64,000 bases of DNA from NCBI RefSeq assembly GCF_024868665.1, contig NC_079892.1:6469269-6533268 (forward strand), read 5' to 3'. Shown piece after piece: positions 50,074 through 62,478 of the stretch (its first letter is position 1; the number at the start of each line of letters is the position of its first letter). The notes under the pieces were generated by a model. The model worked only from the letters and a program-made list of their open reading frames with translations, had not been told where the DNA came from and made no database searches. Source of the DNA: Triplophysa rosa (taxonomy: Eukaryota > Chordata > Actinopteri > Cypriniformes > Nemacheilidae). The position numbers were made by a program, and so were the translations under genes.

Positions 50074-51130
50074 ATTTTTTTATTTATGTAGTGAAAGAAA
50101 TACATTGGGATTGTAGTAAGGTCGGTGAAATGTCACAGTGCATGTTTTTCAAACTGACCCTTCACTGGGTGTAAAAGTGTACTTTGTTTGGAGGTGTGTA
50201 CATCCAAAGTGTACTTATGGTCTGTAGAAGGCCTTCTGGTCGGAGCATTATCAACATATGGGTTTTCTGATCCTATCACTCACATTTACCTCCAACACCA
50301 ACTGTGCATCTGTTCCCGCCATGCTGCATATCCAGCACGCTGCTCAGCCCTGCAAAGCCAGATGTGCCGGGGCTTAGCTGCTCACGCATTTTACGGTGAG
50401 AGGAGAGATCATGCACGGTGCTTTGTGTAGGGAGTGGTCAGATAAACCAAAAATGTCCATGAGAACTTTTTCTTAATTGACCGAAGTGGCAGTTGGTTTA
50501 TTTGTCAGACAATTATAGCATCTTACATATTTTATTATTTAAAATGTTTAATACTTTTGGAAAACTTGTTTAAGTGTTCTGTAATGGTTTGAGAGGAGCT
50601 CCCCAGTTGTATAAGTAGGCTAATAAAAGTTGTTTTATTTGGATGCTGAGGTTTGAAGGAATAGTTCACGGAATGGCTCCCATTTATTTGTGTGTGACTT
50701 CCCATTCACATCCATTATAACATACACACATGCGCTTGTGTTCTTAACACAGTAATGCTTCATTGATCAGTGATCATGGGAGCCGAGCAGCTGAGCGAGG
50801 ACATGATGGTTTTGGGATGGCGCATATGTTGCCCACACCCTGTCTGCCAGCTGCAGCCCTTTGTCTCACTGCAAGCCCGACAACTCTTTACAGGTTCCTC
50901 TGTCAGGTAATAACCGCCAGCCTCTGACTCTACCTACAACCGGCTGTGCAGCAAGATGGATTACCCTTTGATTTCCGCAACGACGAGATTATTTCATCCA
51001 TTGATCCCGTTGCTTTTAAGCACGTTAAGTCTAATGATTTCTCTATTTCAAAGGAACCCGTGAGATTTGTTTTTGATGGTCTTTATTGCAGAGCCAAATT
51101 CATTATGGCTGGTAAAGAGACTGGAATACG
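50074..51130. other. intergenic sequence
   Basis: Nothing recognised. GAATAGTTCACGG at 50661 is only a scrap resembling the foldback MITE end. Confidence 0.35.
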
Positions 51131-51131
51131 T

Positions 51132-51155
51132 GCACACACACACACACACACACAC
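51132..51155. repeat. CA dinucleotide microsatellite
   Basis: About 12 tandem CA units. It produces artificial THTHTH reading frames on the plus strand. Confidence 0.9.
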
Positions 51156-51987
51156 ATGCAGGCTCGTGTCTGCAGAAGATTTTGTCGAGCGTATTGTCAG
51201 CCTTTTGTATTTTGGAAGCAGGTGTTCAAGGATGCAGGTCTTCAAACGTAGCTGTACTTTCACGTTCTGTTGTCAGAATTAATCATTCAGTTTGTATGTT
51301 CTACTTGTTTTCTTTGCATAAATAATTGTCACCTCATATTTGCAACAAATTATGGGTTAGGATGTGATCTTTTTTCTGTCTGCGATAGTCTGTATGTTAT
51401 TGTAATGAAGTCACCCTCAGGAAGGCCTGTGAGACTTCTTGTTAGAGGCGTACTGCATATTTGAAGGGCTCCGCACACATGTGGTGATGTTATACTTGTG
51501 TTCTTATTGATGGGTGTTTTAGGCGGTTTCATCGGATGTACGTGCCTGGCCCGAAGTTAACTTCCGGTCTGTGGTTATCGGTCTGGCTGGTGGCTAGTAA
51601 TATAGCAATTTATTTTATATTTTATTTATATTAATATTTTATTGTATATTAATTGTATTAAATAAAATTTTAACATTTATTTATTCTTTGCAGAAGTCTA
51701 ACGGAAGTTACGTTTCGGCCACATAACGTTTGTTTATGTTGCGGCTGAAATTGTGCATATTATTAGTGATAGAGACAGGGTTGATATTTTGGGACATTTA
51801 GTTCATCTTTCCACATTTTTGTCTTTTAGGCTTGCAAGCCTTTATCAGTAAATATTTGACTATAAATGAGTTGCCTTTAAAATGTTGCTGTGTTGATGAA
51901 ACCACTTTAAATAGCAATTTACTATTAATATAATGTGTGTGCTACGGTGTCCCTTACGTCAGTGTGTGTATTTTACTGATCACTTAT
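51156..51987. other. intergenic sequence
   Basis: Nothing recognised. 51600-51690 is almost pure A/T. Confidence 0.4.
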
Positions 51988-52250
51988 TTAAAGGGATAGT
52001 TCACCCAAAAATACAATTTCTGTCTTCATTTATTTACCCTCAGTTCATTCAAAATCTGCTTATGACTCTTTCTTTAGTGGAACACAAAAGAAGATATTTT
52101 GAGAAATGTCTCGGTGGTTTTGTGTCTATACAATGCAAGTCAATGTGGGCCAATGTAGTTTAGTTACCAATATTCTTCTAAATATCGTTCTTGTCTTCTG
52201 AAGACAAAATAAAGTCATAAAGATTACATTGTTGTGAACTATCCTTTTAA
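51988..52250. repeat. TTAA-ended foldback MITE, copy 7
   Basis: Starts TTAAAGGGATAGTTCACCC, an exact consensus-like terminus, and ends TTGTGAACTATCCTTTTAA. It contains GAACACAAAAGAAGATATT. Confidence 0.88.
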
Positions 52251-52389
52251 CAACTATCTATGTCTAACAGTACACGAGTCCGACTAAGCATTGCCCATCC
52301 AAACAGTAATTTAATTCATCAAATTGAGCATCTCACTTCTGACAGTCTGTATTAGACCGATGTGTGCAAAATACAGTTTTATGTCACCT

Positions 52390-53480
52390 AATGAGTGTCT
52401 GTTTCCAGAGGGTACCGAAATATTCAGACACTTCTAAACAGCCTCCTTTTAATAAGCGAGTTTACATGCAGGCCACATAAAGCCCGAGGAGAGCTTTGAG
52501 ACTAATCTTTCCTAAAGTACGCGCGGATAATCAATGTTTCGCCGGAGTTGCGAGAGGTTAGTCAAGTCAATTCCCCGGGCGGTATAAATGAAGCCCTTGA
52601 CACTGACCAAAATGGTTTAATCTATTTTTCATGTGCTACATAACTCATTGAAATGAATTAGAAATGCGATCATATGTTTATAAATACTCCAGCATTAGGA
52701 TCTTACTTCCCCATAAATCTGCAGCCAGCTACGATCAGGAGCCAATGAACAAACCCCCCAGTTGAACAATGATATATTCCCTCGCTGCCCGTTCATCCAA
52801 ACGGGCACACACGGGCAACCGCGACGGGACGCACACTTCCACAAACATTATTCCCTTCATTGATGCTCCTCATTCGAAATCTATTTCAATTTAAAGATGC
52901 TTGACATGCCAACGGCGGAAGAGTGACTAATCTTGGTTATACATCAGAGCATACATCAAAGAAGTGTGTCTCGCTCTTTCTCACCCCCGTCCCTAATTTC
53001 TCCGTCTCTTTCTGAGTTAAATGAGCGAGCGAGCGGTGGCTCGGGTTCAGCGTGGTCACTGCCGAAACAGGGGAGTAATTACCAGATCAGCTCTACTAAA
53101 AATGCAGGCAAGGGTGTTCGGTGACCTATCATCCACTAATCTGCATAGTGAAGTATAGCTTCATAACTGTAAATTGCTGACTTAATTAAAAGCTGGGACC
53201 TTTCTGTCATTTAATTACAGGGAGAAAAGGTTATTGCTTAAACGCAATTTTCCAAATGTGATTTCTTAACAGTTATTAACGGCGTCGCTATCATTTATTG
53301 TTTCAGATTTTTCAATTTGGAAATGGGCGCCGCTGACAGAAGTAATGAGTCGAAGGGGGCGAAAACTCAATCTCGATAGCGCACGCACGGTAGACATTTG
53401 TTTCCCACAAGTGGAGCCAATGGGTGGGGGGGCTCGAAAATGTCACGGGGAGGACGGGCCTTGATTACTGCTGTTTTTAC
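52390..53480. promoter_or_regulatory. large enhancer-like block upstream of pax6
   Basis: About 1.1 kb of complex sequence free of repeats. Examples are GCGCGGATAATCAATG, CTTAATTAAAAGCTGGG, TCATTTAATTACAGGG, TATCATTTATTG and GGAAATGGGCGCCGC. The long runs without indel-prone simple sequence are what deeply conserved non-coding DNA looks like, but I cannot align it. Confidence 0.4.
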
Positions 53481-53635
53481 TGTAGCGATTAAACGGGAAG
53501 TGGAGTTTTGAAGAGAAGTTCATTAACATTACTCAGAGATACGGGACAGGGCAGTGGTTGGGAACATAAGGGGATAGAGGAGGTTGTAATAGGAGAAAAT
53601 ATGGAGACAAAAGTTTTAATGGTGCACTGCATGCA

Positions 53636-54177
53636 TGTCATGAAAAGTGAGGCGTGGAGAACCCAATTGCAGGCAGGCGGTGGTAAAGGGGTAAACAAAG
53701 GACTTTTATTTAAATAACACAAAACAAAAGAAATACCCATGAGGGGGTGACTGACAAGATAAACTAAAATACAAAACTACAAACCAAAAACTTCCCTCAA
53801 GGGGGACAAACACGAGAACTAAGGTGATAAACAACTCAACTTTCATATAGGGACGCACAGATCAGGACAAGGTAGGAACTAGGGGAACAAGAACACGAAG
53901 CACATCAAACGCGTACAGATACAATGACAGAGCACAGGACAATGAAACATGAGGACTATATAAAGGGGAGGAAATCAAGAGGGAACAGGTGTGAGATATG
54001 AACTAATCAACAAGCAATAATGAGGGATACAAAAGGGCGGGAACACAGACAAAGACCGGAGAGAGTATCGAAGACCGAAAGGGTCAAAAAGACTCTCTCC
54101 ACACATAACAAGGGATCCTGCCGTGATTCTGTCCCATAACCAAGATAGACATGACATGATGAGGTAGAATCACGACA
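53636..54177 (-). mobile_element. probable solo LTR with 5-base target duplication
   Basis: The 542-base element starts TGTCATGAAAAGTGAGG and ends GAATCACGACA on the plus strand, so it has TG...CA ends. ATGCA flanks it on both sides (53631-53635 and 54178-54182). Read on the minus strand it has a TATATAG box in mid-element (near 53956) and an AATAAAA poly(A)-type signal about 65 bases before its end. This layout is that of an LTR. No internal retrotransposon region is present, so I infer recombination to a solo LTR. An unclassified DNA element is the alternative. Confidence 0.65.
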
Positions 54178-54310
54178 ATGCATTTTTCTACGTTCTAAAA
54201 GGTTTATAACTATGTTTGATATGACCAACTGGAGGCCTATATAGACCATTTTGCAAAATGTAAGCGCTTTCAGTTTTTTACACATTACACAAACGTTAGA
54301 ACAATATTTG

Positions 54311-54493
54311 CACCCTAAAAATAGCTGGGTTATTTTTAGCCCAGCACTGGGTCAAAAAGGCAATGGGTTGTTTCAACCCATTGTTGGGTCAAATATAAAC
54401 ATTTTCTGGGTTAATTTAACCCAACAGCTGGGTTCGTCCCTTTTTACCCAATGTGGCATGGGTTAAAAATGATAACCCAGCATTTTTAGAGTG
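54311..54493. repeat. foldback MITE of the ACCCAAC/GTTGGGT type, solitary copy
   Basis: The left end CACCCTAAAAATAGCTGGG and right end GCATTTTTAGAGTG are inverted repeats. The interior repeats the units CAACCCATTGTTGGGTC and TTAACCCAACAGCTGGG. Same family as the split copy at 244-860. Confidence 0.8.
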
Positions 54494-54536
54494 TTGAGAT
54501 GTTAAGTCTTTAAGAGGAAATTATATATATGTGAAT

Positions 54537-54561
54537 TAATAATAATAATAATAATAATAAT
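54537..54561. repeat. AAT trinucleotide microsatellite
   Basis: About eight tandem AAT/ATA units. Confidence 0.9.
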
Positions 54562-54604
54562 CAAATAAAAAACGGAAACAGGAAGTGCTTCTGGACCAGT
54601 GTTA

Positions 54605-55169
54605 TTAAAGGGGCCATATGACACGGCTAAAACGAATATTATCATTTGTTTTAGATGTAATGCAAGGTGTAATTAAGGTTAAAAAACACTGTATTTTCAA
54701 CATACCGTGCATGTTTGTATCTCCTCTTTGCCCCGTTTCTCTGAAACGCACAGATTTTTTACAAAGTTCATCGCTCTGAAAAGCGAGGTGTGCTATGATT
54801 GGCCAGTTAACCAGTGCGTAGTGATTGGTCGAATACTGCAAGCGTGTGACGGAAATGTAACGCCTCTTACCATATTTGGAACATCAGGTTCCAAAGCAAT
54901 TGTAGTGACAGGTACGCCCACCTTACTTGCGTGTACATTTGGGCGGTCTTAGTCAAATCATACCACGAACAGATGTAGATTTGTGGGGGTGTGGTTACAC
55001 GAGGCGTTTCAGGCAGGTCTGTGTGAGCATTCACTTTTAGATAGAATGCATCTTTTGTTCCGACACTTTAATTTTTGCAATTTTACGTGTCTAATACATG
55101 CATGGGTAACTTACCATAACACACCAAAGACACATAAAAACACGTATTCGCGCCATATGACCCGTTTAA
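54605..55169. mobile_element. 565-base non-autonomous element with TTAA ends
   Basis: It starts TTAAAGGGGCCATATGAC and ends GCCATATGACCCGTTTAA, so it has about 17-base inverted ends bounded by TTAA. The interior (GATTGGCCAGTTAACCAGTG, GGGGGTGTGGTTACACGAGG) is one I know as a common teleost repeat. Little divergence between the ends suggests a fairly young copy. TTAA target use with AGGG ends is found in Kolobok-type elements; that class call is inference. Confidence 0.75.
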
Positions 55170-56429
55170 CATTCTAAAATGGTCAATTCATGTGAGATGA
55201 AAACATTTCAGCCATGTCAGCCGCATAGATTTTTTTCTCTTCAAGGATGGTTTGTCATGGCGATAAATCTTCAGATCTTTTGAATTCTGCCACAATCTCT
55301 TCATATTTTTATGAGTTGGCTAATTCGTATGATTTTGTACAATCTCATTAAGTGCGATCTAATTTTGCCTCAGTGACTGTTAGATTTAAAGGTAGAGGTT
55401 TATTTCTTTTTGCATTGTGACCTTGAAAATAGTTACATTTTCAATGAGATCAGCGTGGAAAACTACACCTTCTTTTGGTAACCTCCGGTGATATACTATT
55501 TATAATAGTAGAAAAGTGCAAGTAGTTTGGGATGGTTTTATGTTGAATAAAGATAAATAAAATCTTTCATTTCTCTTTATTGCTGTTGCAATCGTTCTAG
55601 AAGATTACAAGAGTTGCTTTACAAGAAAATGTTTATTGAGTGAGCTGGCCTATTTTGCATTTAACAACCTAGACCTGTTTTGCATCATTGGCTGCATCGG
55701 TCTATTTACTGTGCGAGTTCTTCCCTGAAGAATCAGTTCAGGTGGAAACAGCTCATGGTTTATGTTTGACCTCTGGCAGGTAAAACTCGCTTGACCAAAC
55801 CTAAATTTATACCATCTAATAAACACGTCAACTCAGCGTGTCTCTTTAACTTCCATGCAGTACCCTACACGTCCTGTTACATGTTTTATGGCACAGATTA
55901 TAGTGAGTTCAGTCCATTTAATCAACATATGACTGCTGAAATGTGTGTCTGAAGGAATTGATCTGCTTATTATTTGAAGATCTGGTTAGGGCCAGGTTAG
56001 GGCAATAGCAGTATTAATAACATTGAGATACTGTATAAACTTTTATGAGCAATAAATTATGAATCTGAACATTGTAATGCCGTTATGGGTATAATAATTC
56101 CTTCAAGGTTGTTATTAGGTGACTTTAAAAGTATGTTAGTGTGTTTTGATGAGGAATTATCTGCTATGAAAGTCAATCAGACTAAAAAAATTGTAATAAT
56201 ACTAGTTACAAATGTTTGTTTTTTAATAGCTTTGGTGACTGACCCTGATAGAAAAACAATAGAAATTGTAAAGGCTTCCATTACAAATGCCATTATAAAC
56301 CATGAGCCATTGAAAGAGTTACAAAAATTAATGTCGTTCTATAGGTTCTTATCCAGATAACCAGTTTCCATTAAAACCAGTACAATTTCCATTGTATCCA
56401 TTAAATCCATTAGAATTTCTGTGATGGTT
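55170..56429. other. AT-rich intergenic sequence
   Basis: Nothing recognised. The plus-strand ORF at 56085-56360 (91 codons) looks like no family I know. Confidence 0.4.
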
Positions 56430-57130
56430 GTTTTTTAGCAGGATGGACACATGTTGTGTCCACACGAGTCTTCGCTTGAACCTGATCCAAAAGTGTCACG
56501 GAAACACCACGCTGCTCCAAATAGAATCCACTGTGCTCGCTAAACACAAGTTTTCACTTAATTAAATCACAGATTTACAGTGTTCTCCTCTCACGCGCTC
56601 CTTCCGCCCCGCGCACCCCTCCCCTGCACTCTCGCTCTGAAATATTCATGTTGAAAAGAACACATTTATCCAGGCTGCTAACATCGTGTCACTGCTGCTA
56701 TTGTCTGATGTCAACCTCTTAATTATAGCTTCTGATAGCGATACAGTATTTCCTTCATTCCTGTTCATCTCTCAACCCCTGCCGTCCTCCCGCTAAAGGT
56801 GATTAGCGACATTTTATGTCATATCGTTCGTCTGTTTGACAGCCAGCGCAAATGAACTGGATTAGATAGGCCCGAATCAAATTAAAACAGCAGAGATTAT
56901 ACAATCTTTTAATTATGCAGCCAGACAAGGAATATTACCTCTGTGTCTTTCGATTCTTATAGAGACCTGATGTAAATTGACCATTTAAATACTTCGTTTA
57001 TTCACAGGGTTTCGGTGACTTGGCAAATGTGCTGCCACAAATTGAAACATAAAACTTATTCAATTAATGCCATGCTTTATGAAATAACTTGCAGGCTGAA
57101 ATATAAAACACTGTCTTGTGACGTCGTAAA
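56430..57130. promoter_or_regulatory. enhancer-like block upstream of pax6
   Basis: Complex sequence with CTTCACTTAATTAAATC-like text, ACCTCTTAATTATAGC, GTGATTAGCGACATTTTATG and ATCTTTTAATTATGCAGCC. Repeated TAATTA-type cores and no repeat elements. Confidence 0.38.
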
Positions 57131-57359
57131 GTGTTTCTCGTTTAAACTGTGATTCAGTATTCATTAGCAAGAATTTAAGGAGTTAAAATGTATTGTGAAC
57201 CTCATTTTTGCCTTTATCTCAGCCCTTTATGCTGTATTGGCATTCTGAAGTGGTGACAGATAGAGAAAAACTTAGTGACTGTGACCTTGATGATATTGTG
57301 TCAGTCATCCGTGAAGAACCCCGTTTCACTCAGAGACATACAGAACATGCAGAAGATGT

Positions 57360-57505
57360 TTAAAGGCAGTTTACCCCAAATGAACATTCTTCCATCATTT
57401 ATTCACCCTAATGTCCTTCCAAACATGTATGTGCCGAACTCAAAAGAAGATATTTTGAAGAATGTTGATAACCAAACACATGTACTGCTTGTGAATGGGG
57501 CCATA
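57360..57505. repeat. TTAA-type foldback MITE, copy 8 (left half)
   Basis: Starts TTTAAAGGCAGTTTACCCC and continues through CCATCATTTATTCACCC and AAGAAGATATTTTGAAGAATG. The right arm is missing. Confidence 0.7.
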
Positions 57506-58639
57506 TTTTCTGAATCCCAGTATTAGAGACCTGGTCATTGTGTAAGGTTGCATGTCACAGTGTTGACTAATGCACTATGGCTTCAGAGTTCATAAAAATT
57601 GCAGAACTCTCCTCAGCATCTTAATTATTCATGTGGTTGGAAACATACATAGAAACCAAGAGTGCTTGTTCTATGATGAAACAGCGTCTCTTCGCTGAAC
57701 TAAAGAGTTCACAAATCAAAGAAGCTTTGAGTTATGAAAAGCCAAACAAAGTCATATGAAAATCCACTGACTTTTAAATATGAATGCTATTTTGACAGGT
57801 CTTTAACTTTTGGTGTGTGTACAATAAATACAGTAAATCTTGTCCTTTAATAGATTTGTGAATGAGGAGTTTGTGTCAGCAGGTTTAATTTTTAGATTTG
57901 GGCAAAAAAAACTTGAACTTAGTTGAACTTTTAGCATTTAATTATCTGTGTAAAAAACGATGTACTGGGGAAAAAACATTTTGAAACAGTTCAAAATGCA
58001 TCTTTGGTTAAGATATTGTTCACAAAACAAAAGCTAGTATGACTCTTTCTGTTTGCTAAACATCAAAATATATTTTGATATAAATAAAATTTAAGGTAAC
58101 ATATATTTTTAATATATTTAAAAACTATGACTTTTTCGGTTTTCCAATTCCAAACTTAAGTACATCCACTTAAAATGGTCTTGCCACTGTGTAGCTTAAA
58201 GTGAACTGCAAAAATGAGGAAAACTCAAGTTAAGTCTGAGGAAAAACGATTATTTTCTTTATAATAGTTTTCCTTTATACATTTCTTTAGAGATGCCACT
58301 TGGTTGCATGAATGTCAGACCAATTTCCAAGTGTGACTTGAGTGTCCATAAATGCCCAAATCTTTTGTGCTACCCACAAAAACTATAGCGTCACCACATG
58401 ATTTTGAAAACAAAGATTTGTATACATTTATGTGCACTCAAATTCTTCTTCATGGTTCATCATTATCGCTAACTGAAACTCCTTCATCGAAACTCTTCAA
58501 ACAATGGCAGGCGGAAAATGAACAGCTGGTGTTTTTAAAGAGTGCAGAAGTAAGATGCAAACAGTCTTGTTTTATCCATCTCCTCTCTACAGCCATCTCG
58601 GTCTGTTTTGAATCTCCAGTAGATAAAGGACAGCGTGTC
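57506..58639. other. AT-rich intergenic sequence
   Basis: No exon or repeat recognised. Confidence 0.4.
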
Positions 58640-59260
58640 AAAGCACCGTCATCGCTCTGAGCTCCCATTCACCCCGTACGTCTCCCGCTTCTGAGTTATT
58701 TCCTCCCTTCCACCTAATTAGGATTATCTTTCATTTGCAGCATTACAATTAATAGCGTACTGCAGGTAAGTGATTATGAGTTACCTGGTAATGACCCCGG
58801 GAGGCTAACTACAGAAGGGGGGAAATGATGACAGCTCCTCAAGCCCGGCACGTCAGGCCACAATTTAAGATGGCCGATTTGGAACGCTCCCCATGAGCCG
58901 GCAACACAATGGAGGAGAACACTTCCCCGCTCTGTAATTAAAGTCCATTGAGTGAAATTACCTTCCGATAATTACCGGGTAGTTGTCAGCGTTTGTTATA
59001 GCTTGGTGAGGCTCTGTCTTCCTTGCCTAGAGGTTGGACCGGGTTGGGCCTGGTAGCCATCACCTCATGTTGGTGATGTATCGTGGGGAAGGGGCTGTAC
59101 GTGTCAGAGACGTGCTGTCTTGGAGGGTGGCGAGTAAAACCGCTGCATTTTTGGCGGATTTAACAGGCGATTGCAGAGCTCTGATACAATTAAATGCCAA
59201 CCCTTTCCGTGACAGCCAACGTTTTAAACTGGGGTCAATGGGTGCCCCATTGGCCCCGCT
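58640..59260. promoter_or_regulatory. enhancer-like block upstream of pax6
   Basis: Complex sequence with CCACCTAATTAGGATTATC, CATTACAATTAATAGCG, TCTGTAATTAAAGTCC and CCGATAATTACCGGG. The density of TAATTA cores in the first 350 bases is among the highest in the window. Confidence 0.4.
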
Positions 59261-59299
59261 CCCACTAGACGGGCCTGTGTTTAAAATGTGGCATGTAAC

Positions 59300-59546
59300 C
59301 AAACCTGTATGGTATGGTAGAGGATATTTTGAAGGATTTTGGTAGTCTAATAATGGTGGTACCCATTGACTTGCATTGGTTTTGTGTCCATACAGTCAAT
59401 GGGTACAGCCATTGTTCAATTACCAACGTTCTTCGAAATATCTTCTTTTGCGTTCTGCAGAAGAAAGGAAGTCATACAGGTTTGAAATGACATGAGGATG
59501 AGTAAACGATGACATAATTTTCATTTTTGAGTGAACTGCCCCTTAA
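59300..59546. repeat. TTAA-type foldback MITE, copy 9 (left end lost)
   Basis: Begins inside the left arm (AAACCTGTATGG), has the centre GTACCCATTGAC against CAATGGGTACAG, and ends GAGTGAACTGCCCCTTAA. Confidence 0.75.
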
Positions 59547-59899
59547 ACTGGTTGTTATCAGGGAGAACAAACCACAGAGTGCTGACTGGACCAATCAGAA
59601 TCAAGTGTTCAAGAACATCATGGTTAAACGCTTTTATGTACATTTATATTTAAGCACAGGCCATTGGCACTGTGGATATAATGTGAGGCATTTAATGATG
59701 CTTAAGGCCCATGTTATTCCTCACTTTAATTCATTTGTGTTAGTCAGATGGCCAGCTCTGTTCATTAAGAATAAAAGACTCCGTTCCACACGTTCACTGC
59801 GACCATATGTACCATGTCACATCGGAAAAGTGTGTGCGCACGTGAACCTCAGAGGTCTTCTGCAGTTCACGGTGCGGTTATCTTTTACACAGGCCCTCT

Positions 59900-60340
59900 C
59901 AGTTTAAGATGAGTATCTAATTATTCAGCCGAGGCTAATTTAATGGCCGTGGACAGGTCTTACGCGAACGTCTGTGTAAATTACGCGCCTCCAATAAAAA
60001 TTACAGAGTCGGTCTGAGAAGCGAGATAATGCAATAAATTATATTTTAATTTGAATATTAATATTTGAACGTGGCAGCTTCCATATCGGGCCGTTTCGGG
60101 TATAATCAGGATATGGGGGATAATTTTGTTGATGGGACTTTAAAGCTCGGAGAGAAGATGATCAGCGAACGAGCGATAGAGGATGAGAGGTAGGCAGAGA
60201 GCTGGAGGGTGTAATATTGCCAGGAATGTGCTGGCACAGTCAAGGTCAATTGAGTAAATGAGGAAAAAAGCGAGGGAAAGTCCTTACAAAGCACTTTCTG
60301 GGGAGGCATGAGCGAATCTGTTTACACACATTGATAACTA
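59900..60340. promoter_or_regulatory. enhancer-like block upstream of pax6
   Basis: Has ATCTAATTATTCAGCC, GAGGCTAATTTAATGGCC and TAAATTACGCGCCTCC, with no repeat. Confidence 0.33.
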
Positions 60341-61269
60341 AGGTGTTGTAATTACAGATTCACCATGTGGTCACATTAAAAGCACATTCCAAAGATCTGA
60401 ATTCATGAATAGGTAAAAAGTGCTGTCTTGTGCAAAAGCCGGAGTATGGGGCAAAGAGGAGCTATAGTTTTATTCATCATTTGAAAAGTCTTTCAGTGGT
60501 AGAACTTCAAGTGAAGTAACTAAAAAATTAAAATCAATCGACTGAATGATTAAACCAATTGAATAGGAACAAATCTAAAATACGAGTTCACTAAAAACTG
60601 GAAACCATTCAATTTATATACTGTACATGTGAATTTATTCTACTTCACATTTAAATTGCATTGCTGGACTTGGCTTTATTCCCACTGTTTCTCTAAATTA
60701 TTTGAGAAATTAAGCTTTTTATTATTTTGTTTTATGTGGGTTACAGATCTTACTGTATCTGTGTCTGAAACAAATGACAGCAAGTACAAAAGAACAGAAT
60801 GTGTCCATTTTTCATGATTTTCATTTTGTTTCATATTCATTACAATTGGTCCTCATTATATTACATTCATGTTGGTCTGTTGGTTTTGTAAATATTTAAC
60901 GAAAAAGGTTATAAAAGAAGTTTGTCAACTTTGATAATACATTGTTTAATTATCGAAAAAAATGCAGGTCTTTTATTTCCTGTAAAAAGGCAGGACAGTT
61001 TTGGCGATACATGGTTTTAGTCCAACAATGACAATAAACACATCACTGTAAAAAAACTGTAATATAATGGAAATTTACTGTTTTAATTGTTTTATTTTTG
61101 TCAAACTACAATACTGCCAGTTTGCAAGTTGGGTGTAAAATAACATAAAAAAACATGTAGTTTTCCTTTACCAAAAATGTTATTTTAAGTTTCTTCCGCC
61201 GCCCAACTTGCAGAAAATGACAATTTTTTAAAGGTATTTTTCATACATATGCCATCTACATTACAAACA
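60341..61269. other. AT-rich intergenic sequence
   Basis: Nothing recognised. Confidence 0.4.
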
Positions 61270-61700
61270 CACCGTCTTGATTGCCTATAGCGCAAAAACA
61301 GTATCAGATATTCTGCATCTCCACTGCACAGAGAACCTTTTCTCATAAGCGATTACTGAGATACGGTACCATTTCAGACTGTATGTTCGGCATCCATAAT
61401 ATTAACACAAGCGCCGAGGTTATTATGACACCGATTCCATGCGGTAGAGCTGATCATATATTAACCTTAATTGATTTGCATTTCCCCGCCCCTGAGTGAA
61501 TGACGGACAGCGGTGAGGCAGTGCGGTTCTCACCCCTCATGGCCCTGCAGAGTAAAATATTAATGCGTTCACGCCACTCAATTACATTAATGCTTTTTTT
61601 TACAGCGCATTTACATATCACATCAGGCACCTCTTTTCACCTCAAATCCACTCTTAGTGAAAACCCGTGCGGGAAATATATTCTTCACTAGCATGTTTTA
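61270..61700. promoter_or_regulatory. enhancer-like block upstream of pax6
   Basis: Non-repetitive stretch with ACCTTAATTGATTTGC, GTAAAATATTAATGCG and CTCAATTACATTAATGC. Two plus-strand ORFs cross it without recognisable similarity. Confidence 0.3.
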
Positions 61701-62478
61701 TGTATGACTGAAATTGCTTATGTAATATTTAGGAAAGTCTGCTGTACGTTTTCATCTTTGCTATCAAAGGAACTTAGTGATGACATTATTGTACATGATA
61801 AGGTTGTTAAAATGACTTTTGTAGCTGATAACTTATACTGACAGTGGCACAAGACTGTTAAGTCAGATAATATTTTGTATGTCTAAAACAAACAGCGAAG
61901 TTTATGTGTAAATAAATGTAGTTTTTTATCATTTCTATTTTTATGAATACAATTCTGTGTGTGGATTTGTGGGATATAACCGTCCATTTAATTTTTGGCC
62001 ATAATATACTGCTGATTAAATTATGTGATATTACATATACACATTACATCAGCCAAAAACTCTAAAAAGAAAACGAATATTGATCAACCACTAGTCATAT
62101 CACAGAATATTTACTGCTACTCATTTGAACTATGATCTGATTATATTTACATTTTTCATTTACAGATACTGTTAACTTCTCCACCTCACCTTGACACTGT
62201 CCTCTCCTTCTTCAAAGTCAGTTGATTTGCAGTATCTTTACAACAAACGTTTCTTAAATCCAGGGCCATGCTCTCTCTCTTCAGGGAGAGATTCAGAATA
62301 TTTGAAACTGCGCTGTTGGCTCTGTTTCTATAGTTTAGCGCTCTATTTAAATATGCCAGAAAAGACACTGGAGAGACATTAAAAGACTCACCTGATCACC
62401 AGAGGATCCTTGGGAGTGTCCTATTTGTGGAAGGCTTTACACGAGGCCTTGTAGTGTGTTTGTGTCCATAAGAATAAA
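61701..62478. other. AT-rich intergenic sequence
   Basis: Nothing recognised. Confidence 0.4.

Noticed and set aside
50656..50672. Possible foldback MITE end (GAATAGTTCACGG)
   Set aside because: Too short and unsupported by any second arm to call a copy.
56085..56360. 91-codon plus-strand ORF
   Set aside because: Superficially protein-like but no family recognised; AT-rich and isolated.
59527..59907. 126-codon plus-strand ORF
   Set aside because: Begins at the end of a foldback MITE and continues into unrelated sequence with no recognised domain.
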